Shown here: one piece after another, positions 25,862 to 34,835 of the stretch
How the letters are laid out: each line of letters opens with the position of its first letter
How positions within the stretch are numbered: the stretch's first letter is position 1
NCBI RefSeq assembly: GCF_003480315.1
Contig: NZ_QUIV01000023.1
Location: 460-46,973 of the forward strand
Origin: Clostridium sp. AM33-3
Lineage (GTDB): Bacteria > Bacillota > Clostridia > Lachnospirales > Lachnospiraceae
DNA length: 46,514 nt
Direction: 5' to 3'
Program-made: the position numbers and the translations under genes
Notes under the pieces: model-generated
The model's database searches: none
Told to the model about the DNA's origin: nothing
Seen by the model: only the letters and a program-made list of their open reading frames with translations

Positions 25862-25895
25862 AAAAACCCCGGTGATTGGTTTCACCGGGGTTTTT
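25862..25895 (+). terminator. Terminator of the tRNA cluster
   Basis: AAACCCCGGTGA and TCACCGGGGTTT pair around a TTGGT-type loop, with A and T tracts on either side. It may also work for trpS on the other strand. Confidence 0.9.
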
Positions 25896-25928
25896 GTGCG
25901 ATTGACGGCCATTGTATGAATGCCGCTT

Positions 25929-26990
25929 TTATTTGGTTAAGGTACCATTGTCGAAGTAGTCGATCTTCATGGAATGACGTACATCTGCCAGGGTCTTTGC
26001 TGCAGTTTCCTTTGCACGCTTGCTGCCTTCTGCCAGGATATCGTAAACATCCGGAAGACGCTGTTCCCATGCTTTTCTGCGCTCGCGGATCGGAGCCAGC
26101 TCGTCCTGGATAACATTGTTTAAGAACTTCTTGACTTTGACATCGCCAAGGCCGCCGCGGCGGTAGTGGTCTTTTAACTCATCCAGGCTGTTGTAATCCG
26201 GCAGGAATTCTGCGAAGTGCTCCGGACGGCAGAATGCATCGAGGTAGATGAATACCGGGTTGCCTTCCACCTGTCCCGGATCTTCCACGCGAAGGTGGTT
26301 CGGGTCAGTGAACATGGACATGATTTTCTTGCGGATATCCTCCGGCTCATCAGATAAGTAGATGCAGTTGCCCAGGGATTTGCTCATTTTTGCTTTGCCG
26401 TCAATACCCGGCAGTCTTAAGCATGCCTGGTTCTGCGGGAGGATGATCTGCGGCTCAACCAGGGTCTCGCCGTATACGGAATTGAACTTGTGCACGATCT
26501 CGCGGCACTGCTCGATCATTGGCATCTGGTCTTCGCCAACCGGAACGGTGGTAGCCTTGAATGCGGTGATATCGGCTGCCTGGCTGATCGGGTAGCAGAA
26601 GAAGCCGACCGGAATGCTTGCCTCAAAGTTACGCATCTGGATTTCAGCCTTTACGGTTGGGTTTCTCTGCACACGGGAAACGGTAACCAGGTTCATATAG
26701 TAGAAGGTAAGCTCAGTGAGCTCCGGAACCATAGACTGGATGAAAATGGTTGATTTCTCCGGGTCGAGGCCGCATGCAAGGTAATCCAGGGCAACCTGGA
26801 TAATGTTGTCGCGTACCTTTTCCGGGTGTTCTGCGTTGTCGGTTAAAGCCTGTGCATCGGCAATCATAATATAGATCTCATCGTATTTGCCGGAATTCTG
26901 CAGTCTGACACGCTCTTTTAATGAGCCAACATAGTGGCCTACATGAAGACGGCCGGTAGGACGGTCGCCGGTCAGGATAATCTGTTTCAT
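25929..26990 (-). CDS. trpS: Tryptophanyl-tRNA synthetase
   Basis: This class I synthetase charges tRNA-Trp. The 353-residue protein has a HIGH-type motif in [12 protein letters not shown] near residue 15 and a KMSKS motif in [11 protein letters not shown] near 205. Other TrpRS hallmarks are the [10 protein letters not shown] segment and the AVGF-like [17 protein letters not shown]. The TTLTK end at 25929 is complete. AAAGGAG lies 12 bases before the ATG. The leader from the promoter at 27042-27070 is short and shows no T-box. It faces the tRNA cluster. Confidence 0.96.
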   Translation of the reverse strand: MKQIILTGDRPTGRLHVGHYVGSLKERVRLQNSGKYDEIYIMIADAQALTDNAEHPEKVRDNIIQVALDYLACGLDPEKSTIFIQSMVPELTELTFYYMNLVTVSRVQRNPTVKAEIQMRNFEASIPVGFFCYPISQAADITAFKATTVPVGEDQMPMIEQCREIVHKFNSVYGETLVEPQIILPQNQACLRLPGIDGKAKMSKSLGNCIYLSDEPEDIRKKIMSMFTDPNHLRVEDPGQVEGNPVFIYLDAFCRPEHFAEFLPDYNSLDELKDHYRRGGLGDVKVKKFLNNVIQDELAPIRERRKAWEQRLPDVYDILAEGSKRAKETAAKTLADVRHSMKIDYFDNGTLTK

Positions 26991-27041
26991 AAATGTTGTA
27001 AACTCCTTTATTCTTTGTGCGGCACTTCCGCTGATTGTTCT

Positions 27042-27070
27042 ATTATAATATTTTCAATGGGGTACGTCAA
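27042..27070 (-). promoter_or_regulatory. trpS promoter
   Basis: On the minus strand TTGACG (27070-27065), 17 bases, TATAAT (27047-27042). Confidence 0.8.
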
Positions 27071-27125
27071 CTGAATCAAGGCATTCGCTGAATGTGAGAT
27101 TTTGGTGATTTAAAAGGTAAAGCTA

Positions 27126-27154
27126 TTGCTTTTTTTACAGTAATCGGATATAAT
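27126..27154 (+). promoter_or_regulatory. tRNA-Gln promoter
   Basis: TTGCTT (27126-27131), 17 bases, TATAAT (27149-27154). Confidence 0.65.
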
Positions 27155-27182
27155 GGACAGGCATTTGGATTGCGAAAACCAT

Positions 27183-27254
27183 TGGGCCATCGCCAAGCGG
27201 TAAGGCACAGGACTTTGACTCCTGCACTCGAGGGTTCGAATCCCGCTGGCCCAG
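27183..27254 (+). tRNA. tRNA-Gln (anticodon UUG)
   Basis: The acceptor arms are TGGGCCA and TGGCCCA, and the anticodon loop is CTTTGAC. It stands alone between its own promoter and terminator. Confidence 0.95.
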
Positions 27255-27262
27255 CTAAAAAA

Positions 27263-27308
27263 AGAGAACCGGATTTCTAACAGAAAGCAGAAATCCGGTT
27301 CTCTTTTT
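27263..27308 (+). terminator. tRNA-Gln terminator
   Basis: A 16-bp stem (AGAGAACCGGATTTCT with AGAAATCCGGTTCTCT) is followed by TTTTT. Confidence 0.92.
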
Positions 27309-27310
27309 GC

Positions 27311-27370
27311 GGTGCGCATCCTCGCGGAGCGTTTTTATATGATGGAACGTAATTTTCTATCATATAAAAA
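27311..27370 (-). repeat. Palindromic intergenic repeat, copy 4 (inverted orientation)
   Basis: On the minus strand the stem is TTTTTATATGATAGAA with TTCCATCATATAAAAA around the loop AATTACG. It is followed by the GCTCCGCGAGGATGCGC tail. The loop and tail match the other copies while the stem sequence differs but still pairs. Confidence 0.75.
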
Positions 27371-27373
27371 CAA

Positions 27374-27403
27374 AAAACACCAGAGCAGCTGCTCTGGTGT
27401 TTT
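27374..27403 (-). terminator. Terminator of the minus-strand tRNA pair
   Basis: This is a perfect 30-base palindrome (AAAACACCAGAGCAG and its complement), followed on the minus strand by TTTG and a T-rich run. Confidence 0.85.
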
Positions 27404-27426
27404 CTTCGCTTTGATTCTTGATTCTA

Positions 27427-27498
27427 TGACCTCATCGGGAATCGAACCCGAGTTTACGCCGTGAGAGGGCGTCGTCTTAACCGCTTGACCATGAGGCC
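27427..27498 (-). tRNA. tRNA-Glu (anticodon CUC)
   Basis: On the minus strand the acceptor arms are GGCCTCA and TGAGGTC. The anticodon stem-loop ACGCC-CTCTCAC-GGCGT gives CUC. Confidence 0.93.
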
Positions 27499-27525
27499 AT
27501 TTCTTCAGGCATAAGCTGAAGTGAG

Positions 27526-27599
27526 TCGAGGCGACAAGATTCGAACTTGCGACCTCTGCGTCCCGAACGCAGCGCTCTACCAAACTGAGCCACGCCTCG
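27526..27599 (-). tRNA. tRNA-Pro (anticodon CGG)
   Basis: On the minus strand the acceptor arms are CGAGGCG and CGCCTCG. The anticodon stem-loop CTGCG-TTCGGGA-CGCAG gives CGG. Confidence 0.94.
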
Positions 27600-27612
27600 A
27601 AGCGACTCCAAT

Positions 27613-27641
27613 AATATATCACCATTCTGGAAATAATGCAA
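27613..27641 (-). promoter_or_regulatory. Promoter of tRNA-Pro/tRNA-Glu
   Basis: On the minus strand TTGCAT (27641-27636), 17 bases, TATATT (27618-27613), just upstream of tRNA-Pro. Confidence 0.7.
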
Positions 27642-27721
27642 GCACTTTTTTGAAAAAATTGAAAAAAGTTTTTGTATACAAGAAAAAACACGGTTTTACG
27701 CTATTTTATGTAATTTTCTTA

Positions 27722-27739
27722 TTGATAAAAATGTGTCAA
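27722..27739. promoter_or_regulatory. Candidate Rex-type redox operator
   Basis: TTGATAAAAATGTGTCAA matches 10 of 14 fixed positions of the Rex pattern TTGTTAA-N4-TTAACAA, with both outer TTG/CAA ends conserved. It lies 46 bases before the first gene of the plus-strand hydrogenase operon. A Rex gene is not in the window. Confidence 0.3.
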
Positions 27740-27784
27740 TATGAGAAAATAAACCTATATTATGCGATTTTGGAGGATTGAGTT

Positions 27785-28024
27785 ATGAGAGTTACGATCT
27801 GTATCGGAAGTGCATGTCATTTAAAAGGGTCAAGAGAGATTATCCAGCGTCTGCAGGAACTGGTAAAGGAACATGGAGTTTCTGATAAGGTAGATTTAAA
27901 TGGAGCCTTTTGCAGCGGCAACTGTGTGAATGGAGTCTGCGTGACAGTAGACGGAGAACTTTTTTCCTTAAAGCCGGAAACCACCGATGACTTTTTTGCA
28001 AAGGAAATTTTAGGGAGGCTGTAG
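27785..28024 (+). CDS. Small thioredoxin-like [2Fe-2S] ferredoxin (NuoE C-terminal type)
   Basis: The 79-residue protein is one thioredoxin-fold [2Fe-2S] domain. The ligands are Cys6 and Cys11 in CIGSACHLKG and Cys43 and Cys47 in FCSGNCVNG, the C-x4-C / C-x3-C pattern of NuoE and HydC. It lacks the NuoE N-terminal helices. GGAGG lies before the ATG. It is two bases upstream of the group-C hydrogenase gene and probably passes electrons to or from it. Confidence 0.85.
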   Translation: MRVTICIGSACHLKGSREIIQRLQELVKEHGVSDKVDLNGAFCSGNCVNGVCVTVDGELFSLKPETTDDFFAKEILGRL

Positions 28025-28026
28025 GT

Positions 28027-29760
28027 ATGGCGATCATTGACTTTAAAGCAACAAAATGCCGTCACTGTTACAAGTGTGTGCGCAACTGCGAAGTCAAGGC
28101 CATCATGGTAAAAGACGGGCGTGCGGAGATCATGCCGGAAAATTGTATTCTCTGCGGGCGCTGCCTGCAGATCTGTCCACAGTCAGCCAAAACTCTGGTC
28201 AGTGACCTGAGTCTGGTAAAAGGCATGGTTGAGGCCGGGGAGAAAGTGGTCATTTCCATTGCGCCATCTTATATGGGACTCTTAAAATACCATACAATCG
28301 GGCAGGTGCGCTGTGCGCTGATGCGTCTGGGCTTTACCGATGTTCGTGAAACTGCTGAGGGTGCTGCGCTGGTAACTGCGGAGTATGCGAAGCTTCTTTC
28401 GGAAGGAACCAGGGAAAATATCATCAGCACCTGCTGCCCGAGCGTGAACGCTCTGATCGAAAAATATTATCCGAAGCTGATTCCGTATCTGGCTCCGGTG
28501 GTTTCGCCCATGATCGCCCACGGACGCATGATCAAACAGCAGATGGGAGCGGATACCAGGGTCGTTTTCTTGGGCCCCTGTATCGCAAAAAAACAGGAGG
28601 CGCTGGATCCGCGCCATGCGGACTGTATCGATGCAGTGCTGAATTTTAACGATATCAGCCGCTGGTTAAACGAAGAGGATATTCTCATCGAGGATTGCGA
28701 GGATACCCCGTTTGAACGGATGGATCCGCGTGTAAACCGCCTTTATCCGGTCACAAGCGGAGTCATCAGTTCCGTGGTGGCAACACAGTCAAAGCAGGAC
28801 CGTTATCGCAAGTTCTATGTACATGGAGAGAGCAACTGCATCGACTTATGCCAGAGTATGGTCCGCGGTGAGATTACGGGCTGCTTTATTGAGATGAACA
28901 TGTGCTCCGGCGGCTGCATCAAGGGACCGACCGTCCATGACCGTTCTATTTCTCGTTTTAAGGTGAAACTGGATATGGAAGAGCAGATCGGACGTGAGCC
29001 GGTTCCGGAGCAGGAAACAGCTCCGGTGCTTGAGGCTGTATCGCTGAATAAGGTGTTTTTTGACCGTACCCCCCATGAGCCGGTTCCTTCTGAGGCAGAG
29101 ATCCGTCAGATCCTTGCCAAGACTGGAAAGATGCGCCCGGACGATGAATTGAACTGCGGCGCCTGCGGTTATCCGACCTGCCGGGAGAAGGCCATTGCGG
29201 TTTATCAGAAAAAGGCAGAGCTTGACATGTGTATTCCGTTCATGTATGAGAAGTCCAAATCCTTTGCCAACCTGGTTATGGAGACATCTCCGAATGTGGT
29301 CATGATCGTGGATCAGGATATGAAGCTTCTGGAGTATTCCGCGGTGGGTGAGAAGTATTTCGGTAAGACCCGTACGGAAGCGCTTCAGATGTATCTTTAC
29401 GAGTTCATCGATCCGTCAGATTTCCAGTGGGTATTTGATACTCACCAGAACATTCACGGCAAGAAGGTCCATTATCCGGAATTCAAGCTGGATACCTTGC
29501 AGAATATTGTATATATACCGGAGCAGAACGTGGTGCTGGCCACTTTCATTGATATCACAAAAGAAGAAGAGCAGGCCAGACTGGAGTATGAGCGCAAGTT
29601 AGATACCATTGACCTGGCCCAGAAGGTCATCCACAAGCAGATGATGGTTGCCCAGGAGATTGCGGGTCTTCTCGGTGAGACAACGGCAGAGACCAAAACA
29701 ACTCTGACGAAGCTTTGCAAGTCTCTTCTGGAGGACGGAAGCGACAACGGAGGTAATTAG
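28027..29760 (+). CDS. hydS: Group C (sensor-type) [FeFe] hydrogenase with PAS domain
   Basis: The 577-residue protein has two [4Fe-4S] motifs (Cys 11, 14, 17, 21 and Cys 40, 43, 46, 50). The H-domain follows with the three cluster loops ISTCCPSV (Cys136/137), FLGPCIAKKQEALD and NMCSGGCIKGP. Then come a small CGACGYPTC Fe-S domain (~375) and a PAS domain (~415-520) starting at SPNVVMIVDQDMKLLEYSA, and a helical C-terminus. This order is that of putative sensory HydS proteins, class C. The gene directly upstream of a SpoIIE-type phosphatase suggests the phosphatase-linked subtype. I infer it senses H2 or redox state and relays this through the PAS end; catalysis is probably slow. Confidence 0.88.
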   Translation: MAIIDFKATKCRHCYKCVRNCEVKAIMVKDGRAEIMPENCILCGRCLQICPQSAKTLVSDLSLVKGMVEAGEKVVISIAPSYMGLLKYHTIGQVRCALMRLGFTDVRETAEGAALVTAEYAKLLSEGTRENIISTCCPSVNALIEKYYPKLIPYLAPVVSPMIAHGRMIKQQMGADTRVVFLGPCIAKKQEALDPRHADCIDAVLNFNDISRWLNEEDILIEDCEDTPFERMDPRVNRLYPVTSGVISSVVATQSKQDRYRKFYVHGESNCIDLCQSMVRGEITGCFIEMNMCSGGCIKGPTVHDRSISRFKVKLDMEEQIGREPVPEQETAPVLEAVSLNKVFFDRTPHEPVPSEAEIRQILAKTGKMRPDDELNCGACGYPTCREKAIAVYQKKAELDMCIPFMYEKSKSFANLVMETSPNVVMIVDQDMKLLEYSAVGEKYFGKTRTEALQMYLYEFIDPSDFQWVFDTHQNIHGKKVHYPEFKLDTLQNIVYIPEQNVVLATFIDITKEEEQARLEYERKLDTIDLAQKVIHKQMMVAQEIAGLLGETTAETKTTLTKLCKSLLEDGSDNGGN

Positions 29761-29762
29761 AT

Positions 29763-30944
29763 ATGGCAATTACCGTAGATGTTGCTTATAAGAGCTTGAA
29801 TAAATTTAATGAGGTTCTCTGCGGTGATAAGGTGGAGCTGTTAAAAACAGAGGATTCCAACATCATGATCCTGGCAGATGGCATGGGAAGCGGTGTCAAG
29901 GCCAACATCCTGGCGACGCTTACCTCTAAGATCCTGGGAACGATGTTTTTAAACGGTGCCACGCTGGAAGAGTGTGTGGAAACGATCGTAGAGACGCTGC
30001 CCATCTGCCGGGTGAGACAGGTAGCCTACTCTACATTCAGTATCCTGCAGGTGTTCCACAGCGGAGAAGCCTATCTTGTAGAATTTGATAATCCCAGCTG
30101 TATTTTCATCCGGAATGGTCAGCTTGTGCCGATTCCCCGGAATATCCGGGAAGTGCAGGGAAAGAAGATCAACGAATACCGTTTTCGGGTTCAGAGGGGT
30201 GATGCGCTGATCCTGATGAGTGATGGAACCGTCCATGCCGGTGTAGGGCAGCTCCTGAATTTTGGCTGGCTCTGGGAAGATATTGCGAAATACGCAGTGA
30301 AGCAGTATGCCCTGACCATATCAGCCATGCGTCTTGCGGCAGCCATCTGCCAGGCCTGTGACGAGCTTTATCAGTACCGTCCCGGGGATGACACCACGGT
30401 GGCCTGCATGCGCATTATCAGCGCAAAGCCGGTGCATTTGATGACAGGACCGGCGCAGGATCCGTCGATGGATGAGGAGATGGTGAAAGGCTTTATGTCC
30501 GGTGATGATTCCACCAAGCGGATCGTCTGCGGCGGAACCAGTGCTACTATCGTGTCCAGAGTGTTAAAAAAGAAGCTGGATGTGTCCATGGACTATGTGG
30601 ATCCGGATATTCCGCCGATTGCCTATATGGATGGCATTGAGCTGGTAACGGAGGGCGTGCTGACCTTAAACCGTGTGGTGCAGCTTCTGCGGCGCTATGC
30701 GAAGAATGAAACGGTTTCAGAGGATTTCTTCCTGGAGCTGGATAAGCAAAATGGTGCTTCCATGGTAGCTAAAATGCTGATCGAGGACTGCACTGAGTTG
30801 CATTTATATGTGGGAAAAGCCATCAACAGTGCCTATCAGAATCCGGGCCTGCCATTTGATCTGGGCATTCGCCAGAACCTGGTGGAGCAGCTGAAGACTG
30901 TGGTGGAAGAGATGGGAAAACAGGTAACCGTAACCTATTATTAG
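29763..30944 (+). CDS. SpoIIE/PP2C-type serine phosphatase
   Basis: The N-terminal half of this 393-residue protein is a SpoIIE-type PP2C domain with metal-binding aspartates in ILADGMGSGVKAN, LILMSDGTVHAG and RPGDDTTVACM. The C-terminal half (~230-393) is a separate domain that starts at KRIVCGGTSATIVSRVL; I do not recognise it from other phosphatases, but it appears with hydrogenase-linked members. It has no sensor domain of its own and begins two bases after the group-C hydrogenase stop. I infer that the hydrogenase sensor sets its activity. The phosphoprotein substrate is unknown; no STAS protein is nearby. Confidence 0.85.
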   Translation: MAITVDVAYKSLNKFNEVLCGDKVELLKTEDSNIMILADGMGSGVKANILATLTSKILGTMFLNGATLEECVETIVETLPICRVRQVAYSTFSILQVFHSGEAYLVEFDNPSCIFIRNGQLVPIPRNIREVQGKKINEYRFRVQRGDALILMSDGTVHAGVGQLLNFGWLWEDIAKYAVKQYALTISAMRLAAAICQACDELYQYRPGDDTTVACMRIISAKPVHLMTGPAQDPSMDEEMVKGFMSGDDSTKRIVCGGTSATIVSRVLKKKLDVSMDYVDPDIPPIAYMDGIELVTEGVLTLNRVVQLLRRYAKNETVSEDFFLELDKQNGASMVAKMLIEDCTELHLYVGKAINSAYQNPGLPFDLGIRQNLVEQLKTVVEEMGKQVTVTYY

Positions 30945-31019
30945 GTTTTCTTACAAAATAGAAAGAAAATATAAGAGTTGAGCTGAAGCTGCAATGCTTC
31001 GGAAATGAGGAGGAAAATT

Positions 31020-32477
31020 ATGGTAACAAATGACGCAACAATCTTACGCATCAAGCATGACGTACTTTACGAGGTAGCAAAGCTGGCATGGAACGGCGAG
31101 CTGGATGAGGAACACAAGGATCAGGTTCCGTACACCATCATCCCGGGACCGCAGGCACAGTTCCGCTGCTGCATTTATAAAGAGCGCGAGATTATCCGTC
31201 AGCGTGTCCGCCTGGCAGAGGGCAAATGCCCGACCAGCGGCAAAGATTCCAGAAACGTGGTCCAGGTCATTGGGGCAGCCTGTGAGGAGTGTCCGATCGC
31301 ATCTTACACGGTAACCGATAACTGCAGAAAATGTATGGGAAAGGCCTGCCAGAATTCCTGTAATTTCGGAGCTATCAGCATGGGGGATACCCGTGCCCAC
31401 ATCGATCCGAACAAGTGTAAGGAGTGCGGCAAGTGCGCAAATGCCTGCCCGTACAACGCGATCGCACATCTGGAGCGCCCGTGCAAGAAGGCCTGCCCGG
31501 TAGACGCGATTACCTACGACGAGTATGGCGTATGCGAGATTGATGAAAATAAGTGCATCCAGTGCGGCGCCTGCATCCACAGCTGTCCGTTCGGTGCAGT
31601 CGGCTCCAAAACCTTTATGGTAGATGTCATCAACATGATCAATGCAGGCAAGAAGGTAGTAGCCATGGTGGCACCGGCAACCGAGGGCCAGTTTGGAGCT
31701 GACATTACCATGGCAAGTTGGAAGACCGCGTTAAAGAAGGTTGGCTTCGCAGATATGGTAGAGGTTGCCTTAGGCGGCGATATGACTGCTGCAGCAGAGG
31801 CTGCTGAGTGGGCAGAGGCTTACAAAGAGGGTAAGAAGATGACCACTTCCTGCTGCCCGGCCTTCGTAAACATGATCAAGCAGCACTTCCCGCAGCTGTT
31901 AGATAACATGTCCACCACCGTTTCTCCGATGTGTGCCGTTTCCAGAATGCTGAAAGAAAAAGACCCGGAGACGGTTACGGTTTTCATTGGACCATGCATC
32001 GCAAAGAAGAGCGAGACTCTGGACTTAAACATCAAGGACAACGCAGATTATGCCATGACCTTTGGTGAGATTCGTGCCATGATGCGTGCGAAGGACGTAG
32101 AGCTTGAGCCGGAGGAAAACACCTATCAGGAAGGTTCTGTATTCGGCAAGCGTTTCGGCAACGCAGGCGGCGTAACCGCGGCGGTGGTAGAGTGCTTCAA
32201 GGAAATGAACGAGGATATCACCCCGAATGTAATGAAGTGCAACGGTGCGGCAGAGTGTAAGAAAGCACTGCTTCTTATGAAAGTCGGCAAGCTTCCGGCG
32301 GACTTTGTAGAGGGTATGGCCTGTGTAGGCGGCTGTGTAGGCGGTCCGAGCAAGCATAAGACCGAGCTGGAGGCAAAGAAGGCAAGAGATCTTCTGATCG
32401 GCCAGGCAGATGACCGCGAGGTACATGCAAACTTAAAGAACCTGGGCGTAGAACAGGTGGCAATGCACAGACACTAA
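31020..32477 (+). CDS. Group B [FeFe] hydrogenase, monomeric ferredoxin-type
   Basis: Translation from ATG 31020, six bases after GAGGAGGA, gives 485 residues. The N-terminal third has CEECPIASYTVTDNCRKC, CKECGKCANACP and CIQCGACIHSCP, binding several [4Fe-4S] clusters. The H-domain has loops TTSCCPAF, FIGPCIAKKSETLD and GMACVGGCVGGP. The intact double cysteine in the first loop and the missing N-terminal [2Fe-2S] domain fit the poorly studied group B. It probably exchanges electrons with ferredoxin. It follows the phosphatase gene by 75 bases and is the last gene before a repeat-rich gap. Confidence 0.88.
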   Translation: MVTNDATILRIKHDVLYEVAKLAWNGELDEEHKDQVPYTIIPGPQAQFRCCIYKEREIIRQRVRLAEGKCPTSGKDSRNVVQVIGAACEECPIASYTVTDNCRKCMGKACQNSCNFGAISMGDTRAHIDPNKCKECGKCANACPYNAIAHLERPCKKACPVDAITYDEYGVCEIDENKCIQCGACIHSCPFGAVGSKTFMVDVINMINAGKKVVAMVAPATEGQFGADITMASWKTALKKVGFADMVEVALGGDMTAAAEAAEWAEAYKEGKKMTTSCCPAFVNMIKQHFPQLLDNMSTTVSPMCAVSRMLKEKDPETVTVFIGPCIAKKSETLDLNIKDNADYAMTFGEIRAMMRAKDVELEPEENTYQEGSVFGKRFGNAGGVTAAVVECFKEMNEDITPNVMKCNGAAECKKALLLMKVGKLPADFVEGMACVGGCVGGPSKHKTELEAKKARDLLIGQADDREVHANLKNLGVEQVAMHRH

Positions 32478-32500
32478 ATAGCAATTATAGGACGGGACGA

Positions 32501-32702
32501 ATAAAGGTCCGGAAGAGAATGAGACCGCCTTCCTCTATTTTCCCATATCGTTGTTTGCTTGCTCTCACAACACGCGTTCGCCTGCATCGGACTACATCCG
32601 CTGCATTCGTACACGTGTGTTCAAGATGCAAACACCTGATATGCTGAAAATCCCGGAAAGCGGTCTCATTCACTTCCTGTTGTAGTGGCTCCGCTACAAA
32701 AA
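32501..32702. repeat. ~200-base palindromic element, copy A
   Basis: The element can fold end to end. GAATGAGACCGCCTTCC (32517) pairs with GGAAAGCGGTCTCATTC (32655). CATATC (32544) pairs with GATATG (32638). The tip TGCATCGGA pairs with TCCGCTGCA. A small GTAGTGGCTCCGCTAC hairpin follows. Copy B is at 46082-46284. The element starts 24 bases after the stop of the group B hydrogenase gene and has no coding capacity. Confidence 0.85.
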
Positions 32703-32740
32703 CATTGACTACAACCCATATTAACTCTGTCATAAAATAA

Positions 32741-32810
32741 AACGCAGCCAGAACGCTACTATAAAAAGTCGGATTTACAGGCTTTTTATCAGCAACGTTC
32801 TGACTGCGTT
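32741..32810. repeat. 70-base hairpin element between convergent hydrogenase genes
   Basis: AACGCAGCCAGAACG pairs with CGTTCTGACTGCGTT, and the inner ATAAAAAG pairs with CTTTTTAT. Only its right-hand end (TTGCGTTATTTATTATC) recurs in the copy at about 46295. It could act as a bidirectional terminator. Confidence 0.75.
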
Positions 32811-32840
32811 ATTTATTATCCTGGCATAGCCAGTACAGCA

Positions 32841-33043
32841 GAAGTTCCGGGGCAGTCATGCAGAACAGGCAGACACATTGGAATTTTCTTCGTGCGCGAG
32901 CATAGCGGCTCCCCGGAGACCTTTGTTTGAGCACGCAAGGCGTGCGAGTTTAGGTCGCAGGGGAGACAACCGGCGGCGGAGCGCACGAAGTACAAAATTC
33001 CACTCAGTGTCTGCGGTTCTGTATGACCGCACCGAAACTTCGG
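32841..33043. repeat. ~200-base inverted-repeat element with ~60-base imperfect arms
   Basis: The left arm (GAAGTTCCGG...CAGAAC...CAGACAC...GGAATTTT...CTTCGTGCGC, 32841-32897) pairs with the right arm (32981-33043) in the same block order. The centre contains GCACGCAAGGCGTGC. It has no coding capacity. It lies 29 bases from the end of hydA. Confidence 0.8.
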
Positions 33044-33071
33044 ACCTTATTAGCTATTCATTTAATTTTTA

Positions 33072-34820
33072 TTAGATCTCGTTCACTTTTCTCTTTACAT
33101 ACGTGGTATGTAACAGATGATGCGCCTTCTCGCTTCCAGGCTCACCAAGATACGTTGTGTACAGCTCCTTGATCGCTGGATTCTCGTGAGATTTCCGGAT
33201 CGGGTTGTTTTTGTCAGCGTCATAGAGAACCTGGGCGCGCAGACTGCGGATATCGACGCTGTTGCGTACGTAGCCAGGCTGCTGCGGCTGGCCGCCGCCG
33301 TTGATACATCCACCCGGACAGCCCATGATCTCGATGAAATGATAGGTAGCTTCACCGGATTTGACTTTTTCAAGCAGCTTTCTTGCGTTTCCAAGGCCGG
33401 AGGCGATGGCTACCTTAACTTCCAGACCTGCTACCGGATAAGTAGCTTCCTTGATGCCTTCCATGCCGCGGACGTCGGTGAAGTCCAGATTCTGTAATTC
33501 CTCACCGGTCAGGGTTTCCACTGCGGTGCGGAGTGCTGCCTCCATAACACCGCCGGTTGCGCCGAAGATAACAGCTGCACCGGTTCCAAGTCCCAGAGGA
33601 GCGTCAAATTCTTCGTCCGGGAGGGTAGTGAATTTCAGGCCGACCTTGCGGATCATGCGTGCAAGCTCCCTTGTGGTTAAGGAGTAATCTACATCCGGAA
33701 CTCCGTTTGCAGCTTCACCCGGTCTCTGGATCTCGAATTTCTTTGCGGTACACGGCATGATGGAAACGGAAACGATATCCTTCGGATCCAGCCCCATCTT
33801 TTCAGCGTAGTAGGATTTTGCAATGGCACCGAACATCTGCTGCGGGGATTTGCAGCTGGATAAGTTCTCGGTCATATCCGGGAAATAGTGCTCACAGTAT
33901 TTGATCCAGCCCGGGGAGCAGGATGTGATGAGCGGAAGCACACCGCCGTTCTGCACACGGTCCAGGAATTCATGAGCCTCTTCCATAATGGTTAAGTCGG
34001 CGCTGAAGTTGGTGTCGAATACTTTATCAAAGCCGATGCGGCGAAGGGCAGCTGCCATCTTGCCCTGTACATTGGTGCCGATCGGATAACCAAATTCCTC
34101 GCCCAAAGCGGCGCGTACTGCCGGAGCGGTCTGCACGATGACATGCTTCTGCGGATCTGCGATGGCTGCCAGAACCTCGTCCACCTGGGATTTCTCCTGG
34201 AGAGCACCGGTTGGGCAGACTGCGATACACTGGCCGCAGGAGACACAGGAGGTTTCGCCCAGTCCCATATCAAATGCGGATCCGATAAAGGTGGCAAAGC
34301 CGCGCATGTTGGCGCCGATAACGCCGATGCCCTGTACCTTCTCGCAGACTGCAGAGCAGCGGCGGCAGAGGATACATTTGCTGTTGTCACGGATCATGTG
34401 AACGGCGCTGTCATCGATGACGGACGGGGTGCGCTCACCATCGTAATAGTCTTCATCGGTAACGCCGAGCTCCTTACAGAGCTGCTGCAGCTCGCAGTTT
34501 CCGCTGCGGACGCAGGATAAGCATTTGCGGTCATGGTTGGAAAGCAGAAGCTGCAGGGTTTTTCTGCGGGACTTCAGTACCTTTGGGGTGTTGGTCCATA
34601 CTTCCATGCCTTCGTTGATCGGGTATACGCAGGAAACCACCAGGCTTCTTGCGCCCTTTACTTCTACTACACAGATACGGCATGCACCGATCTCGTTAAT
34701 CTCTTTTAAGAAGCACAGAGTCGGAATTTCAATGTGCGCCAGTCGGGCTGCCTCCAGAATGGTGGAGCCTTTCGGGGCACTGACTTCCATGCCGTTGATT
34801 TTGATTGTGATATTCTCCAT
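33072..34820 (-). CDS. hydA: Catalytic [FeFe] hydrogenase subunit, group A (HydA/HndD)
   Basis: This is the H2-activating subunit of a soluble NAD(P)-linked hydrogenase, 582 residues. Domains in order are an N-terminal [2Fe-2S] domain (CFLKEINEIGACRICVV), the His-ligated cluster HDRKCLSCVRSGNC, two [4Fe-4S] motifs (CILCRRCSAVC and CVSCGQCIAVCP) and the H-domain with TSCSPGW, IMPCTAKKFE and EIMGCPGGCINGGG. A small-subunit-like C-terminus ends it (SHENPAIKELYTTYLG). I prefer ATG 34820, nine bases after GGAGG, over ATG 34826. It is last in the hydC-hydB-hydA operon, the layout of electron-bifurcating or NADP-reducing hydrogenases. Confidence 0.93.
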   Translation of the reverse strand: MENITIKINGMEVSAPKGSTILEAARLAHIEIPTLCFLKEINEIGACRICVVEVKGARSLVVSCVYPINEGMEVWTNTPKVLKSRRKTLQLLLSNHDRKCLSCVRSGNCELQQLCKELGVTDEDYYDGERTPSVIDDSAVHMIRDNSKCILCRRCSAVCEKVQGIGVIGANMRGFATFIGSAFDMGLGETSCVSCGQCIAVCPTGALQEKSQVDEVLAAIADPQKHVIVQTAPAVRAALGEEFGYPIGTNVQGKMAAALRRIGFDKVFDTNFSADLTIMEEAHEFLDRVQNGGVLPLITSCSPGWIKYCEHYFPDMTENLSSCKSPQQMFGAIAKSYYAEKMGLDPKDIVSVSIMPCTAKKFEIQRPGEAANGVPDVDYSLTTRELARMIRKVGLKFTTLPDEEFDAPLGLGTGAAVIFGATGGVMEAALRTAVETLTGEELQNLDFTDVRGMEGIKEATYPVAGLEVKVAIASGLGNARKLLEKVKSGEATYHFIEIMGCPGGCINGGGQPQQPGYVRNSVDIRSLRAQVLYDADKNNPIRKSHENPAIKELYTTYLGEPGSEKAHHLLHTTYVKRKVNEI

Positions 34821-34835
34821 AGCCATTCTCCTCCA

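Noticed and set aside
26991..27070. T-box riboswitch in front of trpS
   Set aside because: The leader from the promoter at 27042 is only about 45 bases, too short for a T-box.
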